Notes: generated from the letters alone by a model not told the origin. Shown: positions 7,573 through 15,311, numbered from the stretch's first letter. The stretch: DNA of 64,000 bases from Scandinavium ludwigii_A (GCA_050516505.1 CP191518.1:2914001-2978000); one strand, 5' to 3'. Translations and numbers: made by a program.

Positions 7573-9150
7573 TTACCAACCGACAGACACACCTGCGCCG
7601 TAACCGACATGTTGTTGGGTGTCATCTGACACAGAGGCTTTAACAATGACGCTTTGCGAGACGCGCGCCGACATCCCTACCGCAACGGCGTTTTCGCCTT
7701 CGTAGCCGCCCATGCCCGCGCCGACGGAGAAGGTTTGCCCCTGAATGACCTGCGGAATATTCGCCTGAGCCATCGCACCGGACGCCCCTGCTGCCGCATC
7801 GTGTTTATTGCTGTCGACTTCAGACTTCAGACTGCTGAAGTTATTATTCAGCTTGTTAATTTGCGCAGTATTACTCGACACCTGCGTTTGCGTGGCGCGG
7901 ACTTCCGAATGAACGGTTTCGATGTTATTTCCGTTGGTATTGATATCACGACGGTTGTCAGCAATTGCCGCTTGGTTATTGCCGATGAATTTTTCATCGT
8001 GCTTTATGGCATCGCTATTTTTTACGATCGCATCCTGATTTAGCGCGATAACTTTATGGTTGCGGTCAATCTCATGACGGTTAGCAGTGATGTGGTTGCT
8101 ATTGTCTGCCACCGCTTCGCGCGTACGCTGAATTTGGTCATGAGCCTGCTTAAGACCTTCCTGATTTTTTTCGATATTGTGTTCATCCTGATCAATCGCT
8201 TTGCTATTTTCCGTCACCACTGCGCGAGTGCGATGAATAGCGTCGTTGTTCTGCGCGATATGCTCGCTGTTGTCTGTAACCACGTCGCGCGTCTTATCAA
8301 TCGCAGCATGGTTCTGAGCGATGCCGGTCTGGTTTTTCGCGATGTCTTTTTCGTCGTGAGCAATCGCATCGCTGTTCGTATCGACCACTTCACGGGTGCG
8401 GCGGATAGCTTCGCTGTTCCGCTTTACGTCATTATGGTTCTGGGTAATGCCCGCTGCGTTCTGCGCAATTCCGTTACTGTTTTCTGCGACCGTGTTACTG
8501 GTCTGCTTTATGGCTTGCTGATTCTGCGCAACGTCTTCTTCCGTTTTCACGATATCGTGATGGTTTTCCGCGATATCGTTATGGTTCTGGGTTATACCTG
8601 CGGCGTTCTGCGCAATACCGTTACTGTTTTCTGCGACCGTGTTACTGGTCTGCTTTATGGCTTGCTGATTCTGCGCAACGTTTTCTTCCGTTTTCACGAT
8701 ATCGTGATGGTTTTCCGCGATATCGTTATGGTTCTGGGTTATACCTGCGGCGTTCTGCGCAATACCTTGATTATCCTGATCCAGCGTGGTTTTCAAAGGC
8801 GCTATTTGCGTATTTATATAGGTATGCGCATCAGTTGTTGGATCAGGCGACGGTAATGTCGGCTCTATATTTGTCATCGGCACAGAGGATTTCGATACGA
8901 GTGAAATGGGATCTAAATACATATATCCGCCATGGATATTATCTGCCGGATGATTCCCATTTAAATAATTATTCGCTTCCTGAAGCGTATTCTTTCTCAT
9001 TACCTCATCATAAATCCAGGAGGCGTTAGCTTTAATATCAGGATGAACAGCAAAGTACGCATTCGCCGCATCAAGATCGGCCCCCGTTAACGCATAGGCG
9101 GCAGGAACAGTAGCAGTAAACAGCAGACAAGCAGGCACTATAAATTTCAT
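7573..9150 (-). CDS. Trimeric autotransporter adhesin (YadA-like)
   Basis: The 525-residue protein starts with a signal peptide (MKFIVPACLLFTATVPAAYA), then a small N-terminal region (21-125). A long stalk (about 126-450) follows, with Ile/Asn-rich heptad-like units (IAQNAAGITQNHNDIAENHH). The last 70 residues (about 456-525) form a YadA-type membrane anchor: AMAQANIPQVIQGQ, then four amphipathic strands ending VGYGAGVSVGW. No YadA-type head repeats are seen. Regular Asn in core positions (IxxNxxxI) resembles the N@d layers known in trimeric-adhesin stalks. Expected role: outer-membrane adhesion or autoaggregation as a homotrimer. Two nearly identical 49-residue units in the stalk suggest length variation by recombination. 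Confidence 0.88.
   Translation of the reverse strand: MKFIVPACLLFTATVPAAYALTGADLDAANAYFAVHPDIKANASWIYDEVMRKNTLQEANNYLNGNHPADNIHGGYMYLDPISLVSKSSVPMTNIEPTLPSPDPTTDAHTYINTQIAPLKTTLDQDNQGIAQNAAGITQNHNDIAENHHDIVKTEENVAQNQQAIKQTSNTVAENSNGIAQNAAGITQNHNDIAENHHDIVKTEEDVAQNQQAIKQTSNTVAENSNGIAQNAAGITQNHNDVKRNSEAIRRTREVVDTNSDAIAHDEKDIAKNQTGIAQNHAAIDKTRDVVTDNSEHIAQNNDAIHRTRAVVTENSKAIDQDEHNIEKNQEGLKQAHDQIQRTREAVADNSNHITANRHEIDRNHKVIALNQDAIVKNSDAIKHDEKFIGNNQAAIADNRRDINTNGNNIETVHSEVRATQTQVSSNTAQINKLNNNFSSLKSEVDSNKHDAAAGASGAMAQANIPQVIQGQTFSVGAGMGGYEGENAVAVGMSARVSQSVIVKASVSDDTQQHVGYGAGVSVGW
8431..8763 (-). repeat. Tandem 147-bp repeats in the adhesin stalk
   Basis: Two 147-bp in-frame units (8617-8763 and 8470-8616) encode residues 130-178 and 179-227 and differ at one residue (TEEN versus TEED). 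A third, 39-bp partial unit (8431-8469) follows. Near-identity at the DNA level indicates recent duplication. Confidence 0.9.
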
Positions 9151-9577
9151 TAAATTACCATCAGATCATTATTTAAAGGTCGAGGGAATATCAGTACAAA
9201 TGTCCTTGAGCTGAAACCTGGGTTGACACCTTACAAACAAAAAATCCCTTTTCCTGGTGATGGCCAGTTAAGCGGGAGTGATTCTAGAGGTACGGGAAAG
9301 TGTAAAATTTGATTTAAGATAATTTTTCAAAATGTTTCACATGAGAAAAATTTGAGTTGTGAATGATTAAGAGGGTAACTGTTTAGGATTGTTACAGCAC
9401 GAATAGCTTAGACAGCAGGAGTTGTAGAAAAGATGTGAAACAAGGTTTCATTTGAAAAAAACACCGCCGCTTCGTTTTTCCCGCTTAAATCCCGACCGAG
9501 AGTTGACCAGACCCGGTATGTGACCAACACTTTCAGGAGTATCTTCCTTATACAGTGTCATTACGGAGAATAAGGCT
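9151..9577. promoter_or_regulatory. AT-rich divergent control region, adhesin / wrbA
   Basis: 427 bp without a gene, markedly AT-rich, separating the leftward adhesin from rightward wrbA. It contains a 9-bp inverted pair GTTTCACAT (9334-9342) and ATGTGAAAC (9433-9441), 90 bp apart, and the wrbA SD ACGGAG at about 9563-9568. A TTGACC -35-like hexamer sits at 9503-9508. No further element can be assigned. Confidence 0.5.
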
Positions 9578-10183
9578 ATGAGTGGAAACGCAAAAATTCT
9601 GGTTCTTTTTTATTCCATGTATGGACACATCGAAACAATGGCACAAGCCATTGCGGAGGGTGCGAACCAGGTGGATGGCGTTGATGTAACGGTGAAACGT
9701 GTGCCTGAAACGATGTCGGCGGAGGTGTTCGCCAAGTCGGGCGGTAAAACACATACCGCCCCGGTTGCCACACCGCAGGAACTGGCGGATTACGATGCCA
9801 TCATTTTCGGGACGCCCACCCGCTTCGGCAACATGGCCGGGCAAATGCGCACCTTCCTCGATCAAACCGGCGGCCTGTGGGCATCCGGTGCACTGTACGG
9901 CAAACTCGCCAGCGTCTTTAGCTCCACCGGCACCGGCGGCGGTCAGGAGCAAACCATTACGTCGACATGGACTACCCTTGCCCACCACGGCATGGTGATT
10001 GTGCCGATCGGCTATGGCGCGCAGGAATTATTCGATGTCTCTCAAGTACGCGGCGGTACGCCGTATGGCGCGACCACCATTGCAGGCGGCGACGGTTCGC
10101 GTCAGCCTAGCCAGGAAGAGCTGGCGATTGCCCGCTATCAGGGACAACACGTTGCCAATCTGGCGCGAAAACTGAAAAGCTAA
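9578..10183 (+). CDS. wrbA: NAD(P)H:quinone oxidoreductase WrbA
   Basis: The 201-residue flavodoxin-like protein matches E. coli WrbA, with an N-terminal extension of about three residues (MSGN before AKILVLFYSMYGH). The FMN phosphate loop is YSMYGHIET (about 13-21), and isoalloxazine-contacting motifs GTPTRFGNM and SSTGTGGGQEQT are intact. It is a tetrameric cytoplasmic enzyme that reduces quinones by two electrons, avoiding semiquinone radicals, and is RpoS-dependent in E. coli. yccJ follows after 21 nt, as in E. coli. Confidence 0.96.
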   Translation: MSGNAKILVLFYSMYGHIETMAQAIAEGANQVDGVDVTVKRVPETMSAEVFAKSGGKTHTAPVATPQELADYDAIIFGTPTRFGNMAGQMRTFLDQTGGLWASGALYGKLASVFSSTGTGGGQEQTITSTWTTLAHHGMVIVPIGYGAQELFDVSQVRGGTPYGATTIAGGDGSRQPSQEELAIARYQGQHVANLARKLKS

Positions 10184-10204
10184 ACTTCTGTCAGGAGGAA
10201 TACT

Positions 10205-10432
10205 ATGCCAACACAGGAATCCAAAGCGCATCACGTCGGTGAATGGGCGAGCTTGCGAAACACTTCACCGGAAATCGCCGAGGCCATTTTCGAACTGGTT
10301 AAGTACGACGAAAAACTGGCTGAAAAAGTCTGGGAAGAAGGCAGCGATGAAGTGCTGGCGCTGGCCTTTAAGAAAACCGATAAAGACTCGCTGTTCTGGG
10401 GCGAACAAACCATCGAACGTAAAAACGTCTGA
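10205..10432 (+). CDS. yccJ: Conserved small protein YccJ
   Basis: A 75-residue acidic, soluble protein with the conserved sequence GEWASLRNTSPEIAEAIFEL, matching E. coli YccJ in length and position after wrbA. It lacks a signal peptide and membrane segment. Its function is unknown; co-transcription with wrbA suggests a stationary-phase role. The SD AGGAGG at about 10193-10198 fixes the start. Confidence 0.93.
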   Translation: MPTQESKAHHVGEWASLRNTSPEIAEAIFELVKYDEKLAEKVWEEGSDEVLALAFKKTDKDSLFWGEQTIERKNV

Positions 10433-10438
10433 CACACA

Positions 10439-10468
10439 CTCCCCCGCCGGGCGGGGGAGAATGCTTTT
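10439..10468 (+). terminator. Terminator between yccJ and agp
   Basis: The stem CTCCCCCG/CGGGGGAG (10439-10459) is followed by a short T-rich tract (cttttta). It lies between convergent yccJ and agp. Confidence 0.75.
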
Positions 10469-11709
10469 TACTTCGCCGCGTTATTCAGTACTTCATTAAA
10501 CTTCTCGACTGGGCAATATCCGTCCGCATCGACCGGGCAGCCTTTCAGCTCCAGCGTGACGCGCTGCGGCGGCGCTTGCAGCGTCAGCACATCCGCATTA
10601 CGCAACTGCTCAGTGCTTTGATAGAGATATTCGATTTTCATCAACTCGCGGTTGCCGGCCGCGTCACGCCAGCGTTCAAACACAATCTTGCCGCCGATTG
10701 GTGTGCGTTCATATTGATTGTGGAGCGTATACGGTTTGAAATCGAGCGCCTTCAGCAGTGACGCGATATTCGAGTCATGACCCACCAGCAGCGTCACTTT
10801 CGGGCCTTTCCCGGCGTCAGTGACCAGCGTTTTATCGATGTATTTCACCAGCGGTGCCGCCACGTTACGGGCCACTTCCGGCGAGGTAAACAGGCTGTCC
10901 TGGTAGCCATTTTTCAGTTCTGACAGCACCCGCCACTGTTTGTCGGTTTTGATTTCTCCCCACGCGACCTGATCGGCCGGGAAACCTTCGTAATATTGAA
11001 GGGTGAAAGCATCCACCAGCGAGTTACCCACTTTTAACGGCCCATCGACGCCCGGTTCTTTTTCAAACGGCGCGCTGTAGGTGTCTTTGGCATCGCTCAG
11101 GGAGCACACTTTTTTCTCTTTGCATGCCGGGGAGTTCGGGTAATCAACAAGGGTTTCCAGCAGCTTATAGCTTTCGCCCAGCTGCATTTTCTGGCGCTCG
11201 TCGCTCATTGCCTTCACCGCCTGCTGGCTGAAAGCAGCAGAAGAATCGGTGATTACCGGGTTAAACGTCGGGTCCATGGTGCCCATTTTGTCCTGATGAT
11301 GGACCGGCACATCACAGCCAGGAAACGCGCCAGTGATGAAGAACTGCGCGGTGGCGACGGTGCGTTGCAGACTGTTTGCATAAGCATACACCGCATCTGG
11401 TGGCGGGCATTCGCCCGTGGTTACCATCCCTTTTTCGGCCAGCCATTCACGCATGTAATGGCCCATATACACTTCGAGCACGCCGCCTTTCGTGGTGAGC
11501 TGCCCGCCTGGGACATCCCACTCCGGCCATTTGTTTGGTGTGGACTGCTCAAGAACGCTGCCATTATTGGCGAGCGGCGCACGCAGGTTGTGCCGGCTCA
11601 TGATCAACACCTGCTGAAGCTGATACCCCTCCGGTGTGGTTTCTGCCTGGGCCGCAAAGCCCGCCATCATTGAGCCGATAACCGCCACGGCCAGTACGCT
11701 TTTTCTCAT
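10468..11709 (-). CDS. agp: Periplasmic glucose-1-phosphatase Agp
   Basis: 413 residues, as in E. coli Agp, with a Sec signal peptide (about 1-22, ending FAAQA) and the histidine acid phosphatase motif SRHNLRAP, catalytic His40. The distal acid is in VGHDSN. The NLRAP variant, instead of the RHGxRxP of AppA phytase, marks the Agp branch. It hydrolyses glucose-1-phosphate and related sugar phosphates in the periplasm, letting the cell use them as carbon source. Eight or so cysteines suggest several disulfides. It is convergent with yccJ, the E. coli arrangement. Confidence 0.96.
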   Translation of the reverse strand: MRKSVLAVAVIGSMMAGFAAQAETTPEGYQLQQVLIMSRHNLRAPLANNGSVLEQSTPNKWPEWDVPGGQLTTKGGVLEVYMGHYMREWLAEKGMVTTGECPPPDAVYAYANSLQRTVATAQFFITGAFPGCDVPVHHQDKMGTMDPTFNPVITDSSAAFSQQAVKAMSDERQKMQLGESYKLLETLVDYPNSPACKEKKVCSLSDAKDTYSAPFEKEPGVDGPLKVGNSLVDAFTLQYYEGFPADQVAWGEIKTDKQWRVLSELKNGYQDSLFTSPEVARNVAAPLVKYIDKTLVTDAGKGPKVTLLVGHDSNIASLLKALDFKPYTLHNQYERTPIGGKIVFERWRDAAGNRELMKIEYLYQSTEQLRNADVLTLQAPPQRVTLELKGCPVDADGYCPVEKFNEVLNNAAK

Positions 11710-11818
11710 CCCTCTGCCCTCATGCGTGAAGATATTCGCTTAAGTGTGACAGATTGGTGACAATTTACCGGGAAGCGAGCCGCAAACTGGCGATTTTCTC
11801 TTCTTTTGTGGCTTAATG

Positions 11819-11833
11819 GTTTTATAATAAAAC
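11819..11833. promoter_or_regulatory. Candidate HxlR-type operator palindrome
   Basis: GTTTTAT-A-ATAAAAC is a perfect 7-bp palindrome 24 nt before the regulator start. The half ATAAAAC recurs at 12225-12231 between the regulator and the SDR gene. This is the layout of an autoregulated HxlR operator; the assignment is inference. Confidence 0.45.
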
Positions 11834-11856
11834 TATCCGCCCTCTCTGGAGTTCAC

Positions 11857-12198
11857 GTGAAACGTACCCGTCTTGAAGAAAACTGTTGCCCCGTCGCCCG
11901 CTCGCTGGACATTATCGGCGACTGGTGGTCGTTGCTTATCATTCGCGATGCCTTTCACGGCAAACGCCGCTTTGGTGAGTTTCAGCGCAGTCTGGGGATC
12001 GCCAAGAACATGCTCACCACTCGCCTTAAGCTGTTGGTGGAAGAAGGCATTCTCGAATTACAGCCTGCCTCTGACGGTAGCGCCTGGCAGGAATATGTGC
12101 TGTCGGACAAAGGCCGGGCCCTCCAGCCAGTGCTGGATTCATTAGCCGAATGGGGTAATGCCTGGCTGCCGGTAGAACACGAGTTTCCTCAACGCTAA
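11857..12198 (+). CDS. HxlR-family winged-helix regulator
   Basis: The chosen GTG start at 11857 gives 113 residues (VKRTRLEENC), preceded by GGAG at the right distance; a longer reading from 11806 adds 17 untypical residues. The HxlR hallmarks are present: ENCCPVARSLDIIGDWWSLL at the N-terminus, then RRFGEFQRSLGIAKNMLTTR (winged helix) and EYVLSDKGRALQPVL. HxlR proteins often sense quinones, aldehydes or oxidants, sometimes through the N-terminal Cys; here two adjacent cysteines (10, 11) are found. The adjacent SDR gene (95 nt downstream, same strand) is the probable target. Confidence 0.88.
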   Translation: MKRTRLEENCCPVARSLDIIGDWWSLLIIRDAFHGKRRFGEFQRSLGIAKNMLTTRLKLLVEEGILELQPASDGSAWQEYVLSDKGRALQPVLDSLAEWGNAWLPVEHEFPQR

Positions 12199-12293
12199 AA
12201 TAATCTTCATCATTTGATTGCATAATAAAACCACTTGGGCCATGCTCAATTTGGTTTCATGTTGCAACCATATTATGATACTGAGGAACTTCC

Positions 12294-13088
12294 ATGAACG
12301 CACAACGCCCTGTCGCCGTCGTTACCGGCGCCTCTTCCGGGATCGGCGCCATTTATGCCGATCGTCTTGCCGCTCGCTGTTACGATTTACTGCTGATCGC
12401 CCGTCGGGAAGATCGACTCCAGTCACTGGCGCAGCGTCTGCAACAGCAGTACGCCATTGATGTCTCGACCTTAAAAGCCGATCTCAGCCATGATGATGGG
12501 ATCCGTGAAGTGGAACAGCGCCTGCGTAGCGACGACCGCGTTGCGCTCCTGGTGAATAATGCCGGATCGGCACGGATGGGCGCGTTTCTGTCGGTTGATG
12601 TCGACGAGCATGAAACCATCCACACGCTGAACACCACGGCGTTGATGCGCCTCAGCTACGCGGCACTGTCACGTTTTTCTGCGCAAAACAACGGCACGTT
12701 GATCAACATCGCGTCGGTGCTCGCCTTCCACGCCTGGAGTGGCAGCGCAGTCTACAGTGCGACCAAAGCCTGGGTGGTCAACTTCACACGAGGATTACAG
12801 GATGAGTTTGCCGACAGTAACGTGCGCATTCAGGCTGTTTTGCCTGCGGCGACGGCTACCGAAATTTGGGATCTGTCAGGCGTTGCGCCCGCCACATTAC
12901 CGGAAGGTTCGGTGATGAGCGCAGAGGATTTGGTTGATGCGGCGCTTACCGGACTGGATAACGCCGAACACGTCACGCTGCCACCGGTACATGATCTCGC
13001 CTTGTGGGATGATTACGAACAGGCACGTCTGGCGCTGTTCGCCACCTCGAGAACGGGTGTGCCGGCCCCGCGCTATCAGAAGCGTTGA
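12294..13088 (+). CDS. Short-chain dehydrogenase/reductase
   Basis: The 264-residue classical SDR has the cofactor motif TGASSGIG (11-18), NNAG (88-91), catalytic Ser141 and YSATK (Tyr154, Lys158). Arg37-38 after the second strand (IARREDRL) suggests NADP(H) preference. The substrate is unknown. It follows an HxlR-type regulator by 95 nt, with an additional half-operator between. This pairing is common for inducible quinone or aldehyde detoxification genes, but that role is inferred. Confidence 0.88.
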   Translation: MNAQRPVAVVTGASSGIGAIYADRLAARCYDLLLIARREDRLQSLAQRLQQQYAIDVSTLKADLSHDDGIREVEQRLRSDDRVALLVNNAGSARMGAFLSVDVDEHETIHTLNTTALMRLSYAALSRFSAQNNGTLINIASVLAFHAWSGSAVYSATKAWVVNFTRGLQDEFADSNVRIQAVLPAATATEIWDLSGVAPATLPEGSVMSAEDLVDAALTGLDNAEHVTLPPVHDLALWDDYEQARLALFATSRTGVPAPRYQKR

Positions 13089-13130
13089 CCGAAAACAGGG
13101 TGGTCATCGTGCCACCCTGCGGGTAATGCG

Positions 13131-13358
13131 TTATTCCGCAACGGGCAAGGCGGTCAGGGTACAAATTGCCGTATGTTTCCCACCGTGTCGATCGGTAATC
13201 GTCACCGTATCACCGGCATTTTTACCTTCACACGGTTTTACCATCGTGTCGGTAAAATGCTGACGCATCTGTTGTTGACTGGTCGGCGCGGCTTGCACGG
13301 CCCCCGCCGTCATCGCACCCGCCAGCACCAGTAACGTTAGGGCAATTGTCGATTTCAT
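13131..13358 (-). CDS. Small periplasmic protein, unknown function
   Basis: A 75-residue protein with a clear signal peptide (MKSTIALTLLVLAGAMTAGA, cleavage near AVQA/AP) and a 52-residue mature part with two cysteines (KPCEGKNAGDTV and AICTL), probably one disulfide. The SD GGAGAG precedes the ATG. It is convergent with the SDR gene. I do not recognise the family. Confidence 0.7.
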   Translation of the reverse strand: MKSTIALTLLVLAGAMTAGAVQAAPTSQQQMRQHFTDTMVKPCEGKNAGDTVTITDRHGGKHTAICTLTALPVAE

Positions 13359-13571
13359 CTTTCTCTCCGGACTTGGCTCATTCTGGTGAACCTTAACATC
13401 CTGCTTTGCGGCTTACTGTAAATTCCATTTGCCGATTGTTACCTGGCCTGAGCGACATTTCCAAAAGCTGAGTCCGAACTGCCCCACCAAATCAGCCGCT
13501 CCCGACTGGCATCGCTGGCACGAAGACCTATGATTATAAAATCATTTGTGTACTCAACCGAGGAGAAGGCG

Positions 13572-13760
13572 ATGGGCTATTTCGAAATTATAAAATCCGA
13601 TAAGGATACGAAAGAACCGTATTACTTTGTGCTGAAGGCCGGGAACCATGAGGTGATCGCCCGCAGCGAAATGTATTCCAGCAAAGCGGCGGCGCAGAAA
13701 GGCATTGCATCGGTGCAAAAAAATGGGGCCAGCACCGACGTGCGCGATAAAACGGAGTAA
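13572..13760 (+). CDS. Single-repeat DUF1508 (YegP-like) protein
   Basis: Starting at the ATG after GAGGAG (13559-13564) gives 62 residues, MGYFEIIKSDKDTKEPYYFV, with one DUF1508 unit (YYFVLKAGNHEVIARSEMYS, AAAQKGIASVQKNG). E. coli YegP has two such units in about 110 residues, so this is the short form. A reading from 13530 adds 14 residues without an SD. The protein is small, soluble and of unknown biochemical function. It ends in a good terminator (13772-13800). Confidence 0.82.
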   Translation: MGYFEIIKSDKDTKEPYYFVLKAGNHEVIARSEMYSSKAAAQKGIASVQKNGASTDVRDKTE

Positions 13761-13771
13761 TCCAAATAGCA

Positions 13772-13800
13772 AAAGCCCGCGATATCCGCGGGCTTTATTA
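13772..13800 (+). terminator. Terminator after DUF1508 gene
   Basis: The stem AAAGCCCGCG/CGCGGGCTTT (13772-13796) with flanking A and T tracts can act in both directions between this gene and the convergent LEA-like gene. Confidence 0.85.
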
Positions 13801-13820
13801 TTTATAACGGTTGAACCGTA

Positions 13821-14234
13821 TTATTCAGAGACGCTTTTCTTCACGTCCTGGGTTCCGGCTTTGGTTTTATCCCATGCCTTGGCGCTGCCTTCTTTGGTGG
13901 CATCCCATGCTTTCTGGCTACCCTCTTTGGTGCCGTTCCAGGCTTTTTCAGAGCCCTGCTTGGTTTTATCCCAGGCCTTCTCGCTGCCTTCTTTGGTATT
14001 ATTCCAGGCCTTCTGGCTGTCCTGCTTCATCTTATCAGTGGTTGAGCCGTCGCTTTTCGCTTTGCTCATTTGTTCCTGAGTACGATGTTCGGTCTGATGC
14101 AGTTTTTCTTTAGCTGTGTCGGCGCCAGCGTGGGCGGCCTGAACGGTCTCATCTGTTGCATGCTGCATTTCGCCCTGGGCCATTGCACCGGTAGCGACAA
14201 ACAGAAGGGACAAAGCGATTGCTGTCTTTTTCAT
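13821..14234 (-). CDS. Secreted LEA-like 11-mer-repeat protein
   Basis: This 137-residue protein has a Sec signal peptide (MKKTAIALSLLFVATGAMAQ). The mature part is entirely hydrophilic: a first section (21-72) is rich in Ala, Glu, Gln and Lys, and residues 73-127 are five tandem 11-mers of the form S-(Q/E/A)-KAW-(N/D)-x-TK-x-G, for example SEKAWDKTKQG. The 11-residue, Lys/Glu-rich, amphipathic repeat resembles group 3 LEA proteins, which protect against desiccation or freezing; the conserved Trp in each unit is unusual. The SD AGGA precedes the start. A protective envelope function is inference. Confidence 0.75.
   Translation of the reverse strand: MKKTAIALSLLFVATGAMAQGEMQHATDETVQAAHAGADTAKEKLHQTEHRTQEQMSKAKSDGSTTDKMKQDSQKAWNNTKEGSEKAWDKTKQGSEKAWNGTKEGSQKAWDATKEGSAKAWDKTKAGTQDVKKSVSE
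13854..14018 (-). repeat. Five tandem 33-bp repeats in LEA-like gene
   Basis: Five in-frame 33-bp units encode residues 73-127, each an 11-mer with KAW and TK at fixed places. DNA copies differ mostly at third positions and at the residue after W. Confidence 0.85.
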
Positions 14235-14374
14235 TTTAACTATTCCTTTTATCAGAGTCCGGCTATTACTCTATTTTTCAGGAACGATAACGACAAGGCG
14301 ATAAATCCTAATTGGATCAATGGGGTGATTGCACAATAATCATCCGCGTTGCTACCGCCCTGTCAGTTTTTAAT

Positions 14375-14950
14375 TTATTTCACGTTAAGCTGCTGCCAGC
14401 GTTTATATACGTTAATGGCATCCGGATCGGCCTGATGTACCATGGGCAAACGCCGCTGATCAATCGGCTTGGCAAATTCGCCGTAGAAGGTTTCCAGTTC
14501 AAAATATTTACGATCGTCGCGGTAATACGGGACGTACTCTTCACGGGTGGTGATATAAATCACGCGGTTTGGGCTGCAGTAATACAACGCGCCGAGGCAC
14601 ATTGGGCACGGGCTCGCCAGAATATAGATGTCACAGTCGCTAAGATTTTCGGTTCCCAGCTTGCGACACGCCTCGCGCACCGCAAGGATCTCCGCATGTG
14701 CCGTTGGCAGCACGTCAACATGGAGATGTTAGCCACGCAACCGTTGGTCTTGCTCGATACCGGTTTTGCCGCGCGCCTTTGGCGACGATCCTGCCGAATA
14801 CCGTGGCGCATTCCCGATACGACCTGCACGCCCTGAGAATCTCACCCCCACTGTCCGAGCGCACAGGCGTACTGCTGATGCGCAAGGGTTCGCGCCATGC
14901 TGCCGCGCTCGCACTCGTCGATGTACTGGATAAGGTTCTGCAAGGAATAA
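14375..14950 (-). pseudogene. Decayed nucleoside/guanine-type deaminase
   Basis: The open part (14375-14713, minus; GTG at 14713) encodes 112 residues with the zinc-deaminase motifs TAHAEILAVRE and SPCPMCLGALYY, then a long C-terminal tail typical of one deaminase branch. The first 50 or so residues of the family, with the PFGAV strand, are missing. Just upstream in the same frame is a stop (TAA), and before it sequence that looks like the missing part with lost bases: GIEQDQRLRG then HLHVDVLPTAHAE. Other frames carry FGRIVAKG. No SD or good start precedes 14713. I read this as a gene broken by several small indels; the 5' limit is approximate. Confidence 0.65.
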
Positions 14951-15037
14951 CACACCGGAAAAATTGAAGGGAGGCCGTGCTGACCAGTCGCGCGGTAAAT
15001 CGAAGAGTCCGGGGAAAATGTCAGGAAAAGCACAAAA

Positions 15038-15072
15038 GAAAAACCCCAGACAACTTTCATTGTCTGGGGTTT
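15038..15072 (-). terminator. Terminator of tRNA-Ser
   Basis: The stem AACCCCAGACAA / TTGTCTGGGGTT followed on the minus strand by a U-rich run lies 6 nt after the tRNA 3' end. Confidence 0.9.
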
Positions 15073-15077
15073 AAATT

Positions 15078-15165
15078 TGGCGGAAGCGTAGAGATTCGAA
15101 CTCTAGAACCCTTTCGGGTCGCCGGTTTTCAAGACCGGTGCCTTCAACCGCTCGGCCACGCTTCC
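15078..15165 (-). tRNA. serT: tRNA-Ser (UGA)
   Basis: The minus strand reads GGAAGCG at the 5' end, pairs with CGCTTCC and ends GCCA, 88 nt in all with the encoded CCA. The anticodon TGA (complement of 15129-15131) sits in the loop CTTGAAA, and the long variable arm typical of serine tRNAs (GACCCGAAAGGGTT) is present. It corresponds to E. coli serT, which lies in the same genomic neighbourhood. Confidence 0.95.
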
Positions 15166-15311
15166 TAAGTGGGACGCACTATAAACATACCCGAACTTCA
15201 TGTAAAGCCCCACTTTGTTCGTTCGCGCAAAAAACAGTCAAATCGTTGTTATTCGGCCGAATTAACAACATATTGACCAGTTATTAGGCACTTTTACCCT
15301 CATTCAGAAGG

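Noticed and set aside
8431..8763. Regular repeats that could suggest a CRISPR array
   Set aside because: Units are in-frame protein-coding tandem repeats without variable spacers.
8056..8856. Long plus-strand open frame (266 codons) across the adhesin gene
   Set aside because: It is the antisense shadow of the repeat-rich stalk; no signal of its own such as SD or domain, and the minus frame has signal peptide and anchor.
9503..9518. RutR-box-like sequence TTGACCA before wrbA
   Set aside because: Only the left half of TTGACCANNTGGTCAA matches; it is as well explained as a -35 hexamer.
14560..14953. Independent small ORFs upstream of the deaminase
   Set aside because: They are best read as out-of-frame remnants of the missing deaminase N-terminus; no SD or conserved start.
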